Source: Phocaeicola abscessus CCUG 55929
Lineage (GTDB): Bacteria > Bacteroidota > Bacteroidia > Bacteroidales > Bacteroidaceae
Direction: 5' to 3'
Length of the DNA: 64,000 nt
Assembly (NCBI RefSeq): GCF_000312445.1
Contig: NZ_HE997182.1
Span: 124,001-188,000 of the forward strand
Both the position numbers and the translations under genes were made by a program. The notes under the pieces are model-generated. The model was not told where the DNA came from, did not search any database, and saw nothing but the letters and a program-made list of their open reading frames with translations. Below, piece by piece: positions 55,898 through 64,000 of this stretch (its first letter is position 1; the number at the start of each line of letters is the position of its first letter).

Positions 55898-56536
55898 ATG
55901 AAAACGTTAGAGAAACTGTTTGCAGAGAAATTATTGAGAATTAAGGCCATTAAGTTGCAGCCGGCCAATCCGTTTACGTGGGCTTCGGGGTGGAAATCAC
56001 CTTTTTATTGCGATAACCGTAAGACGCTTTCTTATCCTTCTCTGCGTAATTTTGTAAAACTTGAAATCAGCCGGATCATTCTGGAACGTTTCGGGCAGGT
56101 CGATGCCATTGCCGGCGTGGCCACAGGCGCCATCCCGCAGGGAGCGTTGGTGGCCGACGAACTCAACTTACCCTTCGTTTACGTGCGCGCTACTCCCAAG
56201 GATCACGGATTGGAAAATTTGATAGAAGGCGAACTCCGTCCGGGGATGAAAGTGGTAGTGATCGAAGATCTCATCTCCACCGGCGGCAGTAGTCTGAAAG
56301 CGGTAGAGGCGATCCGTAACAACGGCTGCGAAGTCATAGGGATGGTCGCTTCGTTTACCTACGGGTTCCCCGTTTCCCTCGAAGCATTCAAGGCCGCCAA
56401 GGTAACCCTGATTACGTTGACCAATTACGAGGCTGTCCTGGAAGAAGCATTGAAGACCGATTATATCGACGAGGAAGATATTCCCGTATTGAATGCCTGG
56501 CGTAAAGATCCCGCACATTGGGACATAGCTAAATGA
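55898..56536 (+). CDS. pyrE: Orotate phosphoribosyltransferase
   Basis: A 212-residue pyrimidine enzyme joining orotate to PRPP to make OMP. The PRPP loop is VVVIEDLISTGGSSLKAV (about 121-138), and ATGAIPQGALVADEL is the conserved substrate block. I chose the ATG at 55898 (MKTLEKLFAEKLL). An in-frame upstream extension would start inside the promoter. It is followed closely by an SRPBCC gene and argH, a linkage I recall from Bacteroidales. Confidence 0.94.
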   Translation: MKTLEKLFAEKLLRIKAIKLQPANPFTWASGWKSPFYCDNRKTLSYPSLRNFVKLEISRIILERFGQVDAIAGVATGAIPQGALVADELNLPFVYVRATPKDHGLENLIEGELRPGMKVVVIEDLISTGGSSLKAVEAIRNNGCEVIGMVASFTYGFPVSLEAFKAAKVTLITLTNYEAVLEEALKTDYIDEEDIPVLNAWRKDPAHWDIAK

Positions 56537-56545
56537 TACGCGAAG

Positions 56546-56974
56546 ATGGTTCAGTACGAAAGCAGTGTGAAATATATGCCTTTCAGTCAGGAACGAGTAT
56601 ACGGCAAATTATCCGACCCGACCCGCCTGAACGATCTGCACGACAGATGGAAAGCGATGAAAGACAAGTTGCAAAACCAGGTGGAAACCCTTTCTCTCGA
56701 TCGGGATTCCATCACGGTGAGAATACAGGGATTCGACCTTACGTTGCGTATCGTGGAACGAGATCCGAACAAATGCATTAAATTCGAGGGAGTAAATACG
56801 CCTGTCCCGTTGAAGATGTGGATCCAGATTCTCCCTCATGAAACCGACGAACAGGCCAAGATGAAACTGACGATCCGCGCAGAAGTGAATGTATTCATGA
56901 AATCGGTGATGAAAAAACCCTTGCAGGAAGGCGTAGAAAAGTTGGCCGACTTCCTGGCCGTAATGCCATATTAG
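56546..56974 (+). CDS. SRPBCC/START-like family protein
   Basis: A 142-residue protein with the pattern of the SRPBCC fold: YESSVKYMPFSQERVYGKLS at the N-terminus (strand plus helix), central antiparallel strands, and a long C-terminal helix (PLQEGVEKLADFLAVM). Such proteins bind hydrophobic ligands in a deep cavity; the ligand is unknown. It lies 9 nt after pyrE and 3 nt before the argH frame, so it is cotranscribed with biosynthetic genes but not obviously part of their pathways. Confidence 0.78.
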   Translation: MVQYESSVKYMPFSQERVYGKLSDPTRLNDLHDRWKAMKDKLQNQVETLSLDRDSITVRIQGFDLTLRIVERDPNKCIKFEGVNTPVPLKMWIQILPHETDEQAKMKLTIRAEVNVFMKSVMKKPLQEGVEKLADFLAVMPY

Positions 56975-56986
56975 TCAATGAACGTG

Positions 56987-58327
56987 ATGACGACGAAACT
57001 TTGGGAAAAGAACGGAAGGGTCGACGGTAAGATTGACACGTTTACGGTCGGCAAAGACCGGGAACTGGATCTCTATCTGGCCACGTACGACGTATTGGGC
57101 TCGATGGCTCACATCACCATGTTAGAACAAATCGGACTGTTGAAAACCGACGAGTGGGCGATGTTGTCAGCCGAATTGAAACAAATTTATGCTTCCGCCG
57201 AAAAAGGAGAATTCCTCATAGAAGAAGGCGTGGAAGACGTGCATTCGCAGGTGGAACTGATGCTGACCCGGAAACTGGGAGATGTCGGAAAGAAAATCCA
57301 TAGCGGGCGTTCTCGGAACGATCAGGTGCTGCTCGACTTGAAACTCTTTACGCGCGCTCACCTCAAACAGATCGCCCGAAAAGTCGAAATCCTTTTTCAC
57401 GTCCTCATCAGGCAAAGCGATGCTTATAAGGATGTGTTGATGCCCGGTTACACGCACCTGCAAGTGGCCATGCCGTCGTCATTCGGTCTCTGGTTCGGCG
57501 CTTATGCCGAAAGTTTGGTCGACGATATGACGCTCCTGCAAGCCGCATTCAGGATTACCAATCGCAACCCGTTGGGCTCTGCGGCGGGTTACGGTTCCTC
57601 GTTTCCGTTGGACAGAACGATGACCACCCGCCTGCTCGGATTCGATTCGATGAACTATAATGTGGTGTACGCCCAGATGGGGCGAGGGAAGATGGAGCGT
57701 AACGTCGCTTTTGCCTTGGCCTCCGTGGCCGGAACATTATCCAAATTGGCCTTCGACGCATGCCTGTTCAGCAGCCAGAATTTCGGCTTTGTAAAACTGC
57801 CGGACGAGTGTACGACAGGTTCCAGCATTATGCCGCACAAAAAAAATCCGGACGTCTTTGAGCTCATCCGCGCCAGATGCAATAAGATACAGGCTGTACC
57901 TTCACAGATTATGATGATCGCAAACAATTTGCCTTCGGGCTACTTCCGCGACCTACAGATTATAAAGGAAGTCTTTTTGCCGATCTTCGAAGAGTTGGAA
58001 GACTGTTTGGACATGACCGCCTACATCGTGGAACGTACGGAGATAAACCGCCGTATCTTGGAAGACGAACGGTACGACAACCTGTTCAGTGTGGAAGAAG
58101 TGAACCGCCTGACCTTGGAAGGAATGCCTTTTCGCGATGCGTACCGGAAAGTGGGACAGGACATAGCGAAGGGAAAGTTCGTGCCGAGGAAAGAAGTCCG
58201 TCATACCCACGAAGGCAGTATCGGCAATTTATGCAACGACCGAATTACCGCATTGATGCGGCAGGTGACAGACGGCTTCGGCTTTGCCAAGATAGAAGAA
58301 GCGGAGCAAAATCTCCTGACCCGCTGA
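56987..58327 (+). CDS. argH: Argininosuccinate lyase
   Basis: A 446-residue enzyme that splits argininosuccinate into arginine and fumarate, the last step of arginine synthesis. The superfamily signature is GSSIMPHKKNPDVFELIRAR, holding the flexible catalytic loop, and GKKIHSGRSRNDQVLLDLKL is the second block. I prefer the ATG at 56987 (MTTKLWEKNG), which aligns with known ArgH starts; the ATG at 56978 adds three residues. It complements argB at 33 kb. Confidence 0.94.
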   Translation: MTTKLWEKNGRVDGKIDTFTVGKDRELDLYLATYDVLGSMAHITMLEQIGLLKTDEWAMLSAELKQIYASAEKGEFLIEEGVEDVHSQVELMLTRKLGDVGKKIHSGRSRNDQVLLDLKLFTRAHLKQIARKVEILFHVLIRQSDAYKDVLMPGYTHLQVAMPSSFGLWFGAYAESLVDDMTLLQAAFRITNRNPLGSAAGYGSSFPLDRTMTTRLLGFDSMNYNVVYAQMGRGKMERNVAFALASVAGTLSKLAFDACLFSSQNFGFVKLPDECTTGSSIMPHKKNPDVFELIRARCNKIQAVPSQIMMIANNLPSGYFRDLQIIKEVFLPIFEELEDCLDMTAYIVERTEINRRILEDERYDNLFSVEEVNRLTLEGMPFRDAYRKVGQDIAKGKFVPRKEVRHTHEGSIGNLCNDRITALMRQVTDGFGFAKIEEAEQNLLTR

Positions 58328-58371
58328 ATACGGACCGCAGCGTACATTCCTTAAAAAATTGACCGCAAAAT

Positions 58372-58403
58372 GTTGCTGATCCTACAAAAAGGTTTTATCT
58401 TTG
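58372..58403 (+). promoter_or_regulatory. Promoter of the tRNA locus
   Basis: GTTG (58372-58375), 20 nt, then TATCTTTG (58396-58403), an exact -7 box. The inferred start, near 58410, is about 11 nt before the degraded tRNA-Gly and so would transcribe both it and tRNA-Leu. Confidence 0.65.
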
Positions 58404-58420
58404 TCCCCGTCCAAACCGCT

Positions 58421-58494
58421 GCGGAAACAGCTCAGCGAGTAGAACACCACCCTGTCTAAGAGCGGGAGTGCGAGTTCGAGTCTCGTTTTCCGCT
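58421..58494 (+). pseudogene. Degraded tRNA-Gly (pseudo-tRNA)
   Basis: The acceptor stem (GCGGAAA with TTTCCGC) is perfect, and the T arm (GCGAG-TTCGAGT-CTCGT) is intact with one G-T pair. Both look like bacterial tRNA-Gly. The remainder is damaged: U8 is C, invariant G18 is A, the D stem has a C-A mismatch, and the anticodon stem (CCACC against AGAGC) cannot pair. The loop reads CTGTCTA, which would be a GUC anticodon if it folded. No CCA is encoded. I judge it non-functional in translation. Confidence 0.65.
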
Positions 58495-58509
58495 CTTCCC
58501 GTAGAGGAT

Positions 58510-58594
58510 GCTCGAATGGTGAAATCGGTAGACACGAGGGACTTAAAATCCCTTGGGCATTGCGCCTGTGCGGGTTCAAGTCCCGCTTCGAGTA
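58510..58594 (+). tRNA. tRNA-Leu (anticodon UAA)
   Basis: An 85-nt class II tRNA. The acceptor GCTCGAA (58510-58516) pairs with TTCGAGT (58587-58593), with one G-T pair at the end. The anticodon stem AGGGA/TCCCT encloses CTTAAAA with anticodon TAA at 58544-58546. A long variable arm (GGGC-ATT-GCGCC) and the T arm GCGGG-TTCAAGT-CCCGC follow. It has the size and variable arm expected of leucine tRNAs. It reads UUA/UUG codons. CCA is not encoded. Confidence 0.95.
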
Positions 58595-58603
58595 CATCCC
58601 ACA

Positions 58604-58662
58604 TCTCCGAATCGTCCGATCTCGAAGTATGTTCCGTTCGAACGGGAGATGCGCTTCGAGAA
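58604..58662. other. Nested palindromes downstream of tRNA-Leu
   Basis: CATCTCC pairs with GGAGATG, CTCGAAG with CTTCGAG, and CCGTTCGAACGG is a perfect 12-nt palindrome, all within about 60 nt after the tRNA. The first two pairings interlock and exclude each other. They could act in 3' processing or termination; no U tract is present. The rest of 58663-58737 has no gene. Confidence 0.4.
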
Positions 58663-58737
58663 GTCGCTATCTCCATTCCGTTTCCTGCTCCGAAGAGATA
58701 AAAAATCGCATTGTCTAACAGAAAATTAACACTTTAT

Positions 58738-58769
58738 GTTGTCGTTATAAATAAAAAAACATATCTTTG
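58738..58769 (+). promoter_or_regulatory. Promoter of the HU-HIG gene
   Basis: GTTG (58738-58741), exactly 20 nt, then TATCTTTG (58762-58769). The same two boxes with the same spacing occur upstream of the tRNA locus. The inferred start is about 24 nt before the ATG. Confidence 0.65.
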
Positions 58770-58798
58770 CCATACTACTAACCTTTAAAATAAAAAAC

Positions 58799-59239
58799 AT
58801 GATTAAGTACGTTATTCAAGCGAAGAAAAATCCGCAGAAAAAAGAAGAAGTGAAGTACTATCCGCAAATCGCGCCGAGCACACCGATGACGCTGGCGCAG
58901 ATCGTAAAGCGCGTGGAAAAACGTTCTACCGTATCCAGCGCCGATGTGAAAGCCGTATTGGACGCTTTGCAGTATGAAGTGATCGATGCATTGGAAAACG
59001 GCAACAGTGTCCGTTTCGGCGATCTCGGCTCGTTCCGCCTCACCCTGAGAGCCCAGGGCATGCCCACGGCAGCCGAAGCCAGAATGCAGGGCGCAAGGCT
59101 CATCAAACAAGTGAACGTACAGTTTACCAAAAGTACCGCCATGCGCGATGCACTCGACGTGCACAACCTGAACTTCGCACTGCAGGAAGACATCGTGAAC
59201 GCCACGGGAAACGGCGGCGGAGGCACCGCAACGCCTTAA
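58799..59239 (+). CDS. HU-HIG family DNA-binding protein
   Basis: A 146-residue HU-like nucleoid protein. The N-terminal 30 residues are a family extension (IKYVIQAKKNPQKKEEVKYY). The HU core at about 30-125 keeps VSSADVKAVLDALQYEVIDA and NSVRFGDLGSFRLTLRAQG. The tail is glycine-rich (NGGGGTATP), as in Bacteroidota HU proteins fused to winged-helix, Ig or Gly-rich ends (HU-HIG). It probably binds or bends DNA; its target is unknown. It stands alone, with its own promoter and a strong hairpin after the stop. Confidence 0.88.
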   Translation: MIKYVIQAKKNPQKKEEVKYYPQIAPSTPMTLAQIVKRVEKRSTVSSADVKAVLDALQYEVIDALENGNSVRFGDLGSFRLTLRAQGMPTAAEARMQGARLIKQVNVQFTKSTAMRDALDVHNLNFALQEDIVNATGNGGGGTATP

Positions 59240-59248
59240 AAAAGTGCA

Positions 59249-59287
59249 TTCCGGCGTGCGGAGAAACAGCGTTTCCGCACGTCGGAA
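59249..59287 (+). terminator. Strong hairpin after the HU-HIG gene
   Basis: TTCCGGCGTGCGGA (59249-59262) pairs with TCCGCACGTCGGAA (59274-59287), 14 bp with one G-T wobble and an 11-nt loop, 10 nt after the stop. No clear U tract follows (ATACCATTTTC), so it may be a transcript-end stabiliser or weak terminator. Confidence 0.55.
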
Positions 59288-59355
59288 ATACCATTTTCAA
59301 AGCGCCCCGAGCGACCCTCATAATACACTGATAATCAGCGCATCTGAGAGGGTAA

Positions 59356-59435
59356 AAATTGTCTCCTAAGACAATTTGAATTCCCTGCGCAGACAATTTG
59401 AATTCGCTGCGCAGACAATTTGAAGAGAAACAGGA
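59356..59435. repeat. Hairpin plus 22-bp direct repeats
   Basis: AAATTGTCT (59356-59364) pairs perfectly with AGACAATTT (59369-59377) over a 4-nt loop. The right arm is the first of three direct copies of GACAATTTGAA starting at 59370, 59392 and 59414, exactly 22 bp apart. The first two units differ at one base (TTCCCTGCGCA and TTCGCTGCGCA), and the third diverges after 11 bases. The period matches the array at 52.5 kb. The rest of 59288-59532 has no gene. Confidence 0.8.
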
Positions 59436-59532
59436 GGGAATTGAAAATACCACCGTAGACAAATGACAAAGAACCGAGGACTCGACATAAAGTGTAAAGA
59501 CAACAGATCGACAAACCATACAGAAAAACACC

Positions 59533-60807
59533 ATGAACAAACCACTCCTCAAGATCTTTCCCCTGTTGTTAGCAGCAGGATTCCTGTTTGCAGACGAAGG
59601 AAGAGCTCAGAGAAAAACGGAAGTCCTGGTAGTGGGCACCATCCACGAAGGTCACGAAAGCAATCCCAACTACTCGGATCAAGACCTTGTGAACATCCTG
59701 GGGACCTATGCCCCCGATGCCGTTTGCGTGGAAATACCGCCCTCCTACTTTCGAAAACGATCCTATCTGACCGAAATGATGATCGCCTCCATTTACGGTC
59801 TCGACCATCACCTAAAAGTCTATCCGATCGACTGGTGGGATACTTCCTCCGATGCACGAGCCCAACGAAGGGAATATATGCAAACAGCCGACTATAAACG
59901 GAAAGAAAAGACAGCGGATTCGTTAGTGAATGCGAATGCCGTCATGCAGACATTTATAAAAAAATACGGCTCCATGGACAGCATTTGGAAAAACAACCGG
60001 ATGGACTACCGCTTCTTCAACGGCAAAGATTACAACGATTACATTCGGGAAATGTACACCATTGCCGTCGATGTATACGGGGACGGATGCATGAACCTGC
60101 ATTCCGAGCAGCGCAATGCCCGGATGATGGAGCTGATCAATCAGGCGATAGCCGAAAATCGAGGGAAGCGGGTGATCGTCCTCACAGGCGCCGAGCACAA
60201 ATATTATTTCGATATCGCCCTATCCAAGCAGAAAGGAATAAAACTCGTTCATTTAGAGGACATATTGCCGCTGAAAGAAACGCCGCAAACCGAAAATATG
60301 ACGGCGTTCATAGAGAAAGGGTTAGCGCGAGGCTACTACGATGCCGCGGATTCTTCCGCCGTGGACGCGATGTACGGCGAAGCGTTAGTCCCTTTGATCC
60401 ACGGCATGGGGATGGACGAAGACCCTACCCTCATACCGGCGGAGAATATCGAAAAAGCGCTGCCCATCGTCGAGGAATGGGAGAAACGGCATCCTCGATC
60501 GGTATCCCTGCAATTCGAGCAATCCTGGATCAAATTCCTGCAAAAAGATTATTCCGACGCTATCGGAATAGCCAAACGCATCGCCCACCGGTTGAACGAA
60601 ATTCCGAAAGAAAGCCAATGGTTCGTCAAGACCTTCTACTGGCGCAATTTAGGGTTTTGCTACGACATGGTCGGGCAGCGAGAACAGGCCGTAAAGGCCT
60701 ACAGAGAATGTAAAAACACGTGTAAGGAACTGAACCTGAACGAGCACTTTGCCAAAGGAATCTATAAAAACTTCGAAAACGAACCCTATGCAGGTAAAAC
60801 CAATTAA
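59533..60807 (+). CDS. Secreted TraB/TIKI-family protein with C-terminal helical repeats
   Basis: A 424-residue exported protein (signal to about residue 25, FADEGRAQ). The N-terminal 250 residues fit the TraB/GumN/TIKI fold: GTIHEGH (H38), CVEIPP (E67), RNARMMELI (from R194) and TGAEHKYYFD (H222) are its paired GxxH, Glu and Arg-Asn motifs. TIKI members are metal-dependent proteases. The rest is TPR-like helices (WRNLGFCYDMVGQREQAVKA). It precedes an exported aspartyl protease by 24 nt. Confidence 0.8.
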   Translation: MNKPLLKIFPLLLAAGFLFADEGRAQRKTEVLVVGTIHEGHESNPNYSDQDLVNILGTYAPDAVCVEIPPSYFRKRSYLTEMMIASIYGLDHHLKVYPIDWWDTSSDARAQRREYMQTADYKRKEKTADSLVNANAVMQTFIKKYGSMDSIWKNNRMDYRFFNGKDYNDYIREMYTIAVDVYGDGCMNLHSEQRNARMMELINQAIAENRGKRVIVLTGAEHKYYFDIALSKQKGIKLVHLEDILPLKETPQTENMTAFIEKGLARGYYDAADSSAVDAMYGEALVPLIHGMGMDEDPTLIPAENIEKALPIVEEWEKRHPRSVSLQFEQSWIKFLQKDYSDAIGIAKRIAHRLNEIPKESQWFVKTFYWRNLGFCYDMVGQREQAVKAYRECKNTCKELNLNEHFAKGIYKNFENEPYAGKTN

Positions 60808-60831
60808 TAGTAACAGAAAAAAGCATCTATC

Positions 60832-62088
60832 ATGAAACGTATCTTATTATCGATCTTGACAGCCGCCTTCACGATGACGGCTTTTGCACAGGACAGGGCC
60901 GAATGCGAACGCATCGCCGGCATCGTTTTCGAGGCCGTCAGCAGTCAGAACATGAGTCAGATAAAACCTTATCTGTCGGAGGAATTCAAAATCGCAGGTC
61001 AAGCCTCGCCCATAGCGGAAAAGGTGCTGGAGCAGCTGGTTCACAATCTGGGAAACATCAAAGGTTTCAACCTGACGGAAGCAAGCGCGGATGTCGGTTT
61101 AACGTTGAACTACGAGGTCGAATATGAAAAACACGGAAAGAAACAGGCGCTGTTCGAGTTCGACGAAAACAATCAGATAAAAAGGCTGGAACTGTTGAAA
61201 GTCGCGATAAAAACCGCCAAGATAGACCCTTCCAAAATCGTATACAATCCGAGCCACATAATCGAAATTCCGTTTACAAGAATGAAAGATCTGATTATCG
61301 TCAAGGCTTCCGTCAACGGCCAGGAGAGAGACTTCATACTGGATAGCGGATCGGGATTCACTATCATCAATTCGAAATACATCGAAAACACGACCGATGC
61401 CGGCCAGGAGAAAACCGTTTTAAGTACCGCCAAAGGGGTTCACGACGAGAGTTTGTCAGGAACGAACCTTGTCAAAACGAGCATCGATTTCTACGGTATT
61501 CGCGTGGATGGGCAAGAGATGCTGACGCACGACATTTCGCACTTGGAACTCGACGGCCGACAGATTTACGGACTCATCGGGCACGATTTCCTGAGTAAAT
61601 ACGACGTGCTGTACGATTACGCCCAAAACCTCGTTACGCTGATCAAACCCGCCTATTTCGCAACCTACCGGAAAGAAAAACTTGCCGGGCATCTCCTCGA
61701 GACCGTTCCGCTCGAATGGCGGGGGCATATTCCCATCATGCAGATTCGGATAGGAGACCGTGACTACAAGATGGGCATCGATTGCGGAGCCGGTATGAAT
61801 CTGCTGGACGTAAACCTCTTCCCCGAGATGAAAAACCTCTTGCGGAAAATATCGTCAAAGAGTTTGAGCGGCGCTTCGAAAGGCAAGAAAAAAGTGACCA
61901 GTGCCCTCTTGAAGAAATTCCATGCGGGAACGACTGCGTATAAAAACACTCATTTCGTATTCAACGACATCGCCCACCTGAATAAGGATAAAGAAGTAAA
62001 AATCGACGGCCTTTTGGGATACGAATTCCTCTCGAAACGGCCGACTTTGCTGAGCTACGAGCGCAAAGAACTATTGCTGATAAAATAG
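60832..62088 (+). CDS. Secreted clan AA aspartyl protease with NTF2-like N-terminal domain
   Basis: A 418-residue exported protein, signal to about residue 19 (MTAFAQ). Residues about 22-125 resemble an NTF2-like fold. Two pepsin/retropepsin-like lobes follow: DFILDSGSGFTIIN (D171) and YKMGIDCGAGMNLLD (D317), each with a hydrophobic-Asp-Ser/Cys-Gly core and the downstream IYGLIGHDFL and IDGLLGYEFL. In lobe 2 Cys replaces the usual Ser/Thr after Asp. It could be a self-contained two-lobe protease. It is likely cotranscribed with the TraB-family gene. Confidence 0.83.
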   Translation: MKRILLSILTAAFTMTAFAQDRAECERIAGIVFEAVSSQNMSQIKPYLSEEFKIAGQASPIAEKVLEQLVHNLGNIKGFNLTEASADVGLTLNYEVEYEKHGKKQALFEFDENNQIKRLELLKVAIKTAKIDPSKIVYNPSHIIEIPFTRMKDLIIVKASVNGQERDFILDSGSGFTIINSKYIENTTDAGQEKTVLSTAKGVHDESLSGTNLVKTSIDFYGIRVDGQEMLTHDISHLELDGRQIYGLIGHDFLSKYDVLYDYAQNLVTLIKPAYFATYRKEKLAGHLLETVPLEWRGHIPIMQIRIGDRDYKMGIDCGAGMNLLDVNLFPEMKNLLRKISSKSLSGASKGKKKVTSALLKKFHAGTTAYKNTHFVFNDIAHLNKDKEVKIDGLLGYEFLSKRPTLLSYERKELLLIK

Positions 62089-62225
62089 CAACCCGCATAA
62101 TTCCTGCACACGGATTTTTTCCTGACAAAAAGAGAAGTCTTATAAATTATGCGCAATCTTACACTCGCCGGTCAACTTTTTTACAATAACCCAAATACCG
62201 CCTACTGCCCCGTCGACGAGCGGCA

Positions 62226-62597
62226 TTAATAACCGATGGTAAAGCGTTCGTGATGGTGCTGTGCGCGCTCTAATTCATCTACCATCGCCATAGCATAATC
62301 CTGGACAGAGATGTGACTGTTCCCCTCGGCGTCGACGATCAAATCATCTTTTCCCAAGCGGAATTTGCCGGTCCGTTTGCCTTCGGCATCAAATGTGCCG
62401 GCAGGTGAGAAGAACACCCAGTCGACGGCATCCTCTTTGGTCAACGTATTCAAGTAGAAATCGCCCAACGGTCGGACGCCTCCCATAATCTCGTCGGGAA
62501 TAGCCCCCGAATCGACCACTCTCAAACCCGGAGCGCAGAATAGGGTGCCGGCACTGCCGACAAATCCTGTCGCACCGATCAAAACTACCTTTTTCAT
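62226..62597 (-). pseudogene. NAD(P)-binding reductase with internal in-frame deletion
   Basis: A 123-residue frame starting MKKVVLIGATGFVGSA, the Rossmann start of atypical SDR/NmrA-like proteins (about 210 residues in full). It passes straight to GTLFCAPGLRVVDSG, normally found near residue 95, then keeps the normal C-terminus (DWVFFSPAGTF, GNSHISVQDYAMAMVDELE). About 80 central residues are missing with the frame kept. A short CGGCA repeat (GTCGGCAGTGCCGGCA) sits at the junction. A -7 box TAACTTTG lies at 62640-62633. Probably inactive, though a small expressed protein is possible. Confidence 0.75.
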
Positions 62598-62706
62598 CTT
62601 CTTTTCCTCTTTAAGATTAATACTCATCGATGCAAAGTTAATACGAAAAACGATGTTCGTTAAGAAAGTGCCGAAATAAAAATCGGCAGTCGGCTGCAGG
62701 AATGAT

Positions 62707-62740
62707 AAAAAAGCTGTCCCTACAAGTGCAGAGACAGCTT
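62707..62740 (-). terminator. Intrinsic terminator of enolase gene
   Basis: On the reverse strand AAGCTGTC (62740-62733) and GACAGCTT (62718-62711) form an 8-bp stem with a 14-nt loop, followed by a T run (to 62707). It lies 25 nt after the enolase stop and is the most typical Rho-independent terminator in the window. Confidence 0.85.
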
Positions 62741-62764
62741 CTTTCGAGTATTCGGGAATGTGGA

Positions 62765-64000
<1,236 letters not shown>

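Noticed and set aside
58421-58494. Functional tRNA-Asp with anticodon GUC
   Set aside because: The loop reads GTC, but the stem does not pair and the acceptor and T arm are tRNA-Gly-like. Invariant bases are also lost.
62149-62229. 26-residue forward ORF after the aspartyl protease
   Set aside because: No promoter box, ribosome site or similarity seen; it overlaps the end of the reverse-strand gene. Probably chance.

Overview
This 64 kb stretch is chromosomal DNA from a member of the Bacteroidota, most likely the order Bacteroidales. A Tannerellaceae- or Porphyromonadaceae-like host fits the gene orders and moderate GC content, but I cannot name a genus. The evidence is a SusC/SusD pair, many Bacteroidota-restricted families (DUF4254, DUF3109, DUF6242, HU-HIG, the GH3-like adenylating enzyme), A-rich leaders with few Shine-Dalgarno sites, and repeated promoters of the Bacteroidota type (TTTG, about 20 nt, TAnnTTTG). 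Most of the window is housekeeping. I see no prophage, CRISPR array, toxin-antitoxin pair or defence island. The unusual material is in the intergenic DNA and in a set of decaying genes.

Layout. 1-3.2 kb: LPS-core genes (DUF4254 tail, GT9 glycosyltransferase, LPS kinase), a transposase remnant and a lipid A-type acyltransferase. 3.2-6.2 kb: purN, divergent from acpP-fabF-rnc. 6.3-11.8 kb: GH3-like enzyme, Ig-like lipoprotein, DUF3108 protein and a secreted esterase. 12.1-15.8 kb: exported sugar isomerase-like protein, PagL-like lipid A deacylase, AraC regulator with a CxxC domain, and a DUF3109 protein. 15.8-19.7 kb: a phosphoglycerate-mutase-like fragment, fucI-fucP for L-fucose uptake and isomerisation, and a 41-bp tandem repeat array. 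19.7-30.7 kb: a long reverse-strand gene run rimP-nusA-infB-(REP hairpin)-cvpA-sufB-sufC-sufD-sufS-rnhB. It joins transcription/translation factors to Fe-S cluster assembly and has a terminator-like hairpin in its leader.

30.8-32.7 kb: a membrane-anchored protein of unknown function, a secreted endonuclease/phosphatase-family protein and a YgjP-like metalloprotease. 32.9-38.5 kb: topA-aroK-speA-argB. 38.8-44 kb: susC-susD without a local regulator or glycosidase. 44.2-52.3 kb: the envelope cluster DUF6242-uppS-bamA-ompH-ompH-murI-serine hydrolase. 52.4-52.7 kb: a degenerate 21-22 bp array that runs into ribD. 52.7-58.3 kb: ribD, divergent from prmC-recX-comF, then pyrE-SRPBCC-argH. 58.4-58.6 kb: a pseudo-tRNA-Gly and tRNA-Leu(UAA). 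58.8-62.1 kb: an HU-HIG DNA-binding protein, a hairpin plus 22-bp repeats, a secreted TraB-family protein and a secreted aspartyl protease. 62.2-64 kb: an NAD(P)-binding protein with an internal deletion, and enolase running off the end.

The strongest leads are the related short-period intergenic arrays (19.4, 38.8, 52.5 and 59.4 kb), two of which contribute or overlap the stop codon of the neighbouring gene; the leader hairpin of rimP; the degraded tRNA-Gly still behind a good promoter; and several reduced genes. No wholly new multi-gene system is demonstrable from sequence alone.
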